A DNA stretch of 16,179 nt from NCBI GenBank assembly GCA_026770575.1, contig MU657277.1, positions 78,416 to 94,594 of the forward strand. The letters are read 5' to 3'. Made by a program: the position numbers and the translations under genes. Positions within the stretch are counted from its first letter, which is position 1, and each line of letters begins with the position of its first letter. The stretch is from Pelagophyceae sp. CCMP2097 (Eukaryota > Sar > Pelagophyceae). The notes below the pieces were generated by a model that saw nothing but the letters and a program-made list of their open reading frames with translations, searched no databases and was not told where the DNA came from. Below, in pieces: positions 14,820-16,179 of this stretch.

Positions 14820-15620
14820 CACGCCCCGGTCGACCGGTCGTTCAGCGCCGCGCGCGCGGGCGCGCGTGCCTGCCTGGCCGGACCGAGGCGCCGCCTCTAG
14901 TCGTCCCGGTGCGGCGCCTCTGTCGGCGCCCTTTGCAATGGAGCTGCCCGTGCCTTGTGCAGGCTTCCTTAGCGGGAACCTCATCTGGCTCTCGGCGGAG
15001 CCGGTGGATCCTTTAGAGGCGCGCCGTCGGCAGGCTCTCGGCACCACTTGTAGAGGCGTGCTCGGCGGCTCCTCGCGTGCATGCCCTTGGTGGGACCCTC
15101 GGCGGTTCCCTCATCGGGGCATTGGCGGCGCCCTCCGCGTCACCACGCGCTCGTTCCCTTGGCGGCACTCTCGCGCTCGCATTCGGCGGTTCCCGGCACA
15201 ACGCTCTCGCGCGCGACCTCAGCAGCACAGTCGCCCGCGCACTCAACCGCGCCCTCGGCGGGCTCTTGGCGGCGGCCTCTGCGGCGCTCTCTGCGGCACC
15301 TCGCTTGTTCGCCCTCAGTGTCCCACAGCCGCGTGCCCCTGGCAGTGTTCTCGCCAGTCCTCGGCGGTGTCCTCGGCGTCGCCTTGGCAGCGCTATAGGC
15401 TTTCTCCGCGGCTCTCGGCGGCGCCCTTGGCGGTGCTCTCGCGTGCAGATCATTAATTCGCCCTCGCCTGTTGCGCTCGCCTGTGGCCGCGGCGACAGCG
15501 TCAACTCGGGCCTTCCTCGACAGTACCCTCGATCGCCCCTTGTATCCTCGGCGGCGCCTTACGCGGCGCCCTCTTGGTGCCGTTGCCCGTGGCTCTCGCC
15601 CTGCCTGCGTTGGACTGTGT
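14820..15620. repeat. GC-rich low-complexity region, degenerate CTCGGCGG motif
   Basis: Motifs such as CCTCGGCGG, CTTGGCGGC, CTCGCGCG and GCGGCGC(C/T)CTC recur irregularly for about 700 bp. Long frames are open on both strands and read as Ala/Arg/Gly/Ser-rich proteins (for example LGGTLGGSLIGALAA), but none shows a domain. I regard them as a consequence of composition. Confidence 0.55.
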
Positions 15621-15723
15621 TTGTGAAACAAGAACGGTCAGAATCTTCTGCACTGTTTAAAGTTACTGACTATTACAAGAGCGCGCCGGAGGCACACGGA
15701 GGACCCGAAGGATACAGCCAAAT

Positions 15724-15969
15724 ATTTTGGGCGATTGTGCAGCCTACGCTGTTCCTCGTGACGAATGTTTTGGCAAAATCTGTGAGAAAATCCCCCTCTT
15801 TGATCTATTGTCTACTCGCGCTAAAGTTGATTTCATCATGCATGAAAATACTCCTCAATTCCTAGATGCTTTTATTTATCGTTTTTTGTTTAAATCCTAT
15901 CAAATTCGTGCTAAGTTGGTTGATCTGACTAGGCCAGGAGAAGGTCCTCCGGGACTGGACATCCTGTGA
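15724..15969 (+). CDS. Small open frame in copy-3 insertion, unknown
   Basis: The frame reads through GDCAAYAVPRDECFGKICEK, PLFDLLSTRAKVDFI and LDAFIYRFLFKSYQIR, ending RPGEGPPGLDIL before a TGA at 15967-15969. The composition is that of an ordinary protein, unlike the GC-driven frames upstream. No proper start or upstream exon is visible. It could be the 3' end of a retroelement ORF or a host exon. No family is recognised. It is followed by an ATTAC triple repeat. Confidence 0.35.
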   Translation: MLGDCAAYAVPRDECFGKICEKIPLFDLLSTRAKVDFIMHENTPQFLDAFIYRFLFKSYQIRAKLVDLTRPGEGPPGLDIL

Positions 15970-16015
15970 TTCCTATTACATTACATTACAAATCCCATTG
16001 CAATGCCCACGTAAA
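15970..16015. repeat. ATTAC short tandem repeat and junction
   Basis: ATTACATTACATTACA follows the open frame and marks the point where similarity to copy 2 resumes (AAATCCCA(C/T)TGCA(C/A)TGCCC). Confidence 0.6.
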
Positions 16016-16179
16016 TAATTGAAATTATTTAACTTATCGCTGAACTTTCAAATCCTCCTTATCTTTATTTTTATTTTTTTATTTCTTATTGAGCTATTTA
16101 TTTTTTCTTTTTTTTGCGGCCGACCAGATTCGAACCTGTGACCAAAAACTTCTTCTATGATGATTCCAATGAGGCTCCT

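Larger units (their letters stand above)
15668..16179 (-). repeat. Dispersed repeat A, copy 3, interrupted and cut by window edge
   Basis: Blocks ATTACAAGAG, GGAGGCACACGGAGGACCCG (15688-15707), CCCACGTAAATAATT, CAAATCCTCCTTA and GCGGCCGACCAGA recur in the same order as in 10490-10740. Between 15724 and about 15987 this copy contains ~260 bp missing from copy 2. Its B-box-like sequence (minus strand CAGGTTCGAATCTGG, about 16128-16142) is better preserved than in copy 2. The window ends within GGCTCCT, where copy 2 continues. Confidence 0.8.

Noticed and set aside
15077..15865. 262-codon + frame of Ala/Gly/Leu/Ser-rich sequence
   Set aside because: Arises from degenerate CTCGGCGG motifs. Several overlapping frames on both strands are equally open.
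16118..16179. Functional tRNA gene on the minus strand
   Set aside because: Only a B-box/T-arm-like segment is present. No acceptor partner, D arm or normal anticodon arm could be paired, and the same sequence is part of a dispersed repeat.

Overview
The window is eukaryotic nuclear DNA, most likely from a protist or alga. Two coding regions can be read only by removing short GT...AG introns (43, 69 and 97 bp), there are no bacterial-style operons, and almost everything recognisable is mobile-element DNA in various states of decay. No host housekeeping gene and no intact RNA gene is visible. The background is GC-rich, but about 6330-10490 and 12640-13190 switch sharply to AT-rich sequence with different gene content. 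The species cannot be named from the sequence alone.

Layout. 1-293: flank with two tRNA-like T-arm modules. 294-4374: a Mutator-like (MULE) DNA transposon with ~192-bp terminal inverted repeats (TIRs), carrying a spliced transposase on the + strand. The transposase has an N-terminal Cys/His finger, a DDE triad (D at 2257, D at 2452, E at 2752), a SWIM-like finger, an AT-hook-like stretch and a CCHC knuckle. It is broken by an in-frame TAG at 2389 and probably by a frame break near 1243-1301. 4375-5336: subterminal repeats of the element, then pieces of two dispersed repeat families (A and B). 5337-6325: GC-rich minisatellite and a 109-bp direct duplication. 6330-10490: AT-rich island holding a decayed protein-primed family B DNA polymerase of the Polinton/Maverick or virus/plasmid type; its exonuclease and polymerase motifs are in the expected order but spread over three frames with stops. 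10490-10892: second copy of the dispersed repeat with a tRNA-like B box.

10921-12554: a second, smaller transposon. Each of its TIRs is an array of 30-bp iterons around CGGTGAC, and it carries one minus-strand gene for an AT-hook/acidic protein. 12640-13190: AT-rich DNA with a broken GIY-YIG (T5orf172/MUG113-like) nuclease gene. 13338-14475: 5'-truncated, spliced gene resembling a protein family often seen in eukaryotic transposons. 14476-15620: short repeats and GC-rich low-complexity DNA. 15668-16179: third copy of the dispersed repeat, carrying a ~260-bp insertion with a small open frame and cut by the window edge.

The most unusual signal is that both transposons carry end arrays with a GGTGAC/GTCACC core repeated every 30-32 bp, about three helical turns. 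This points to an iteron-type transposase binding platform and possibly to one transposase family serving both elements.
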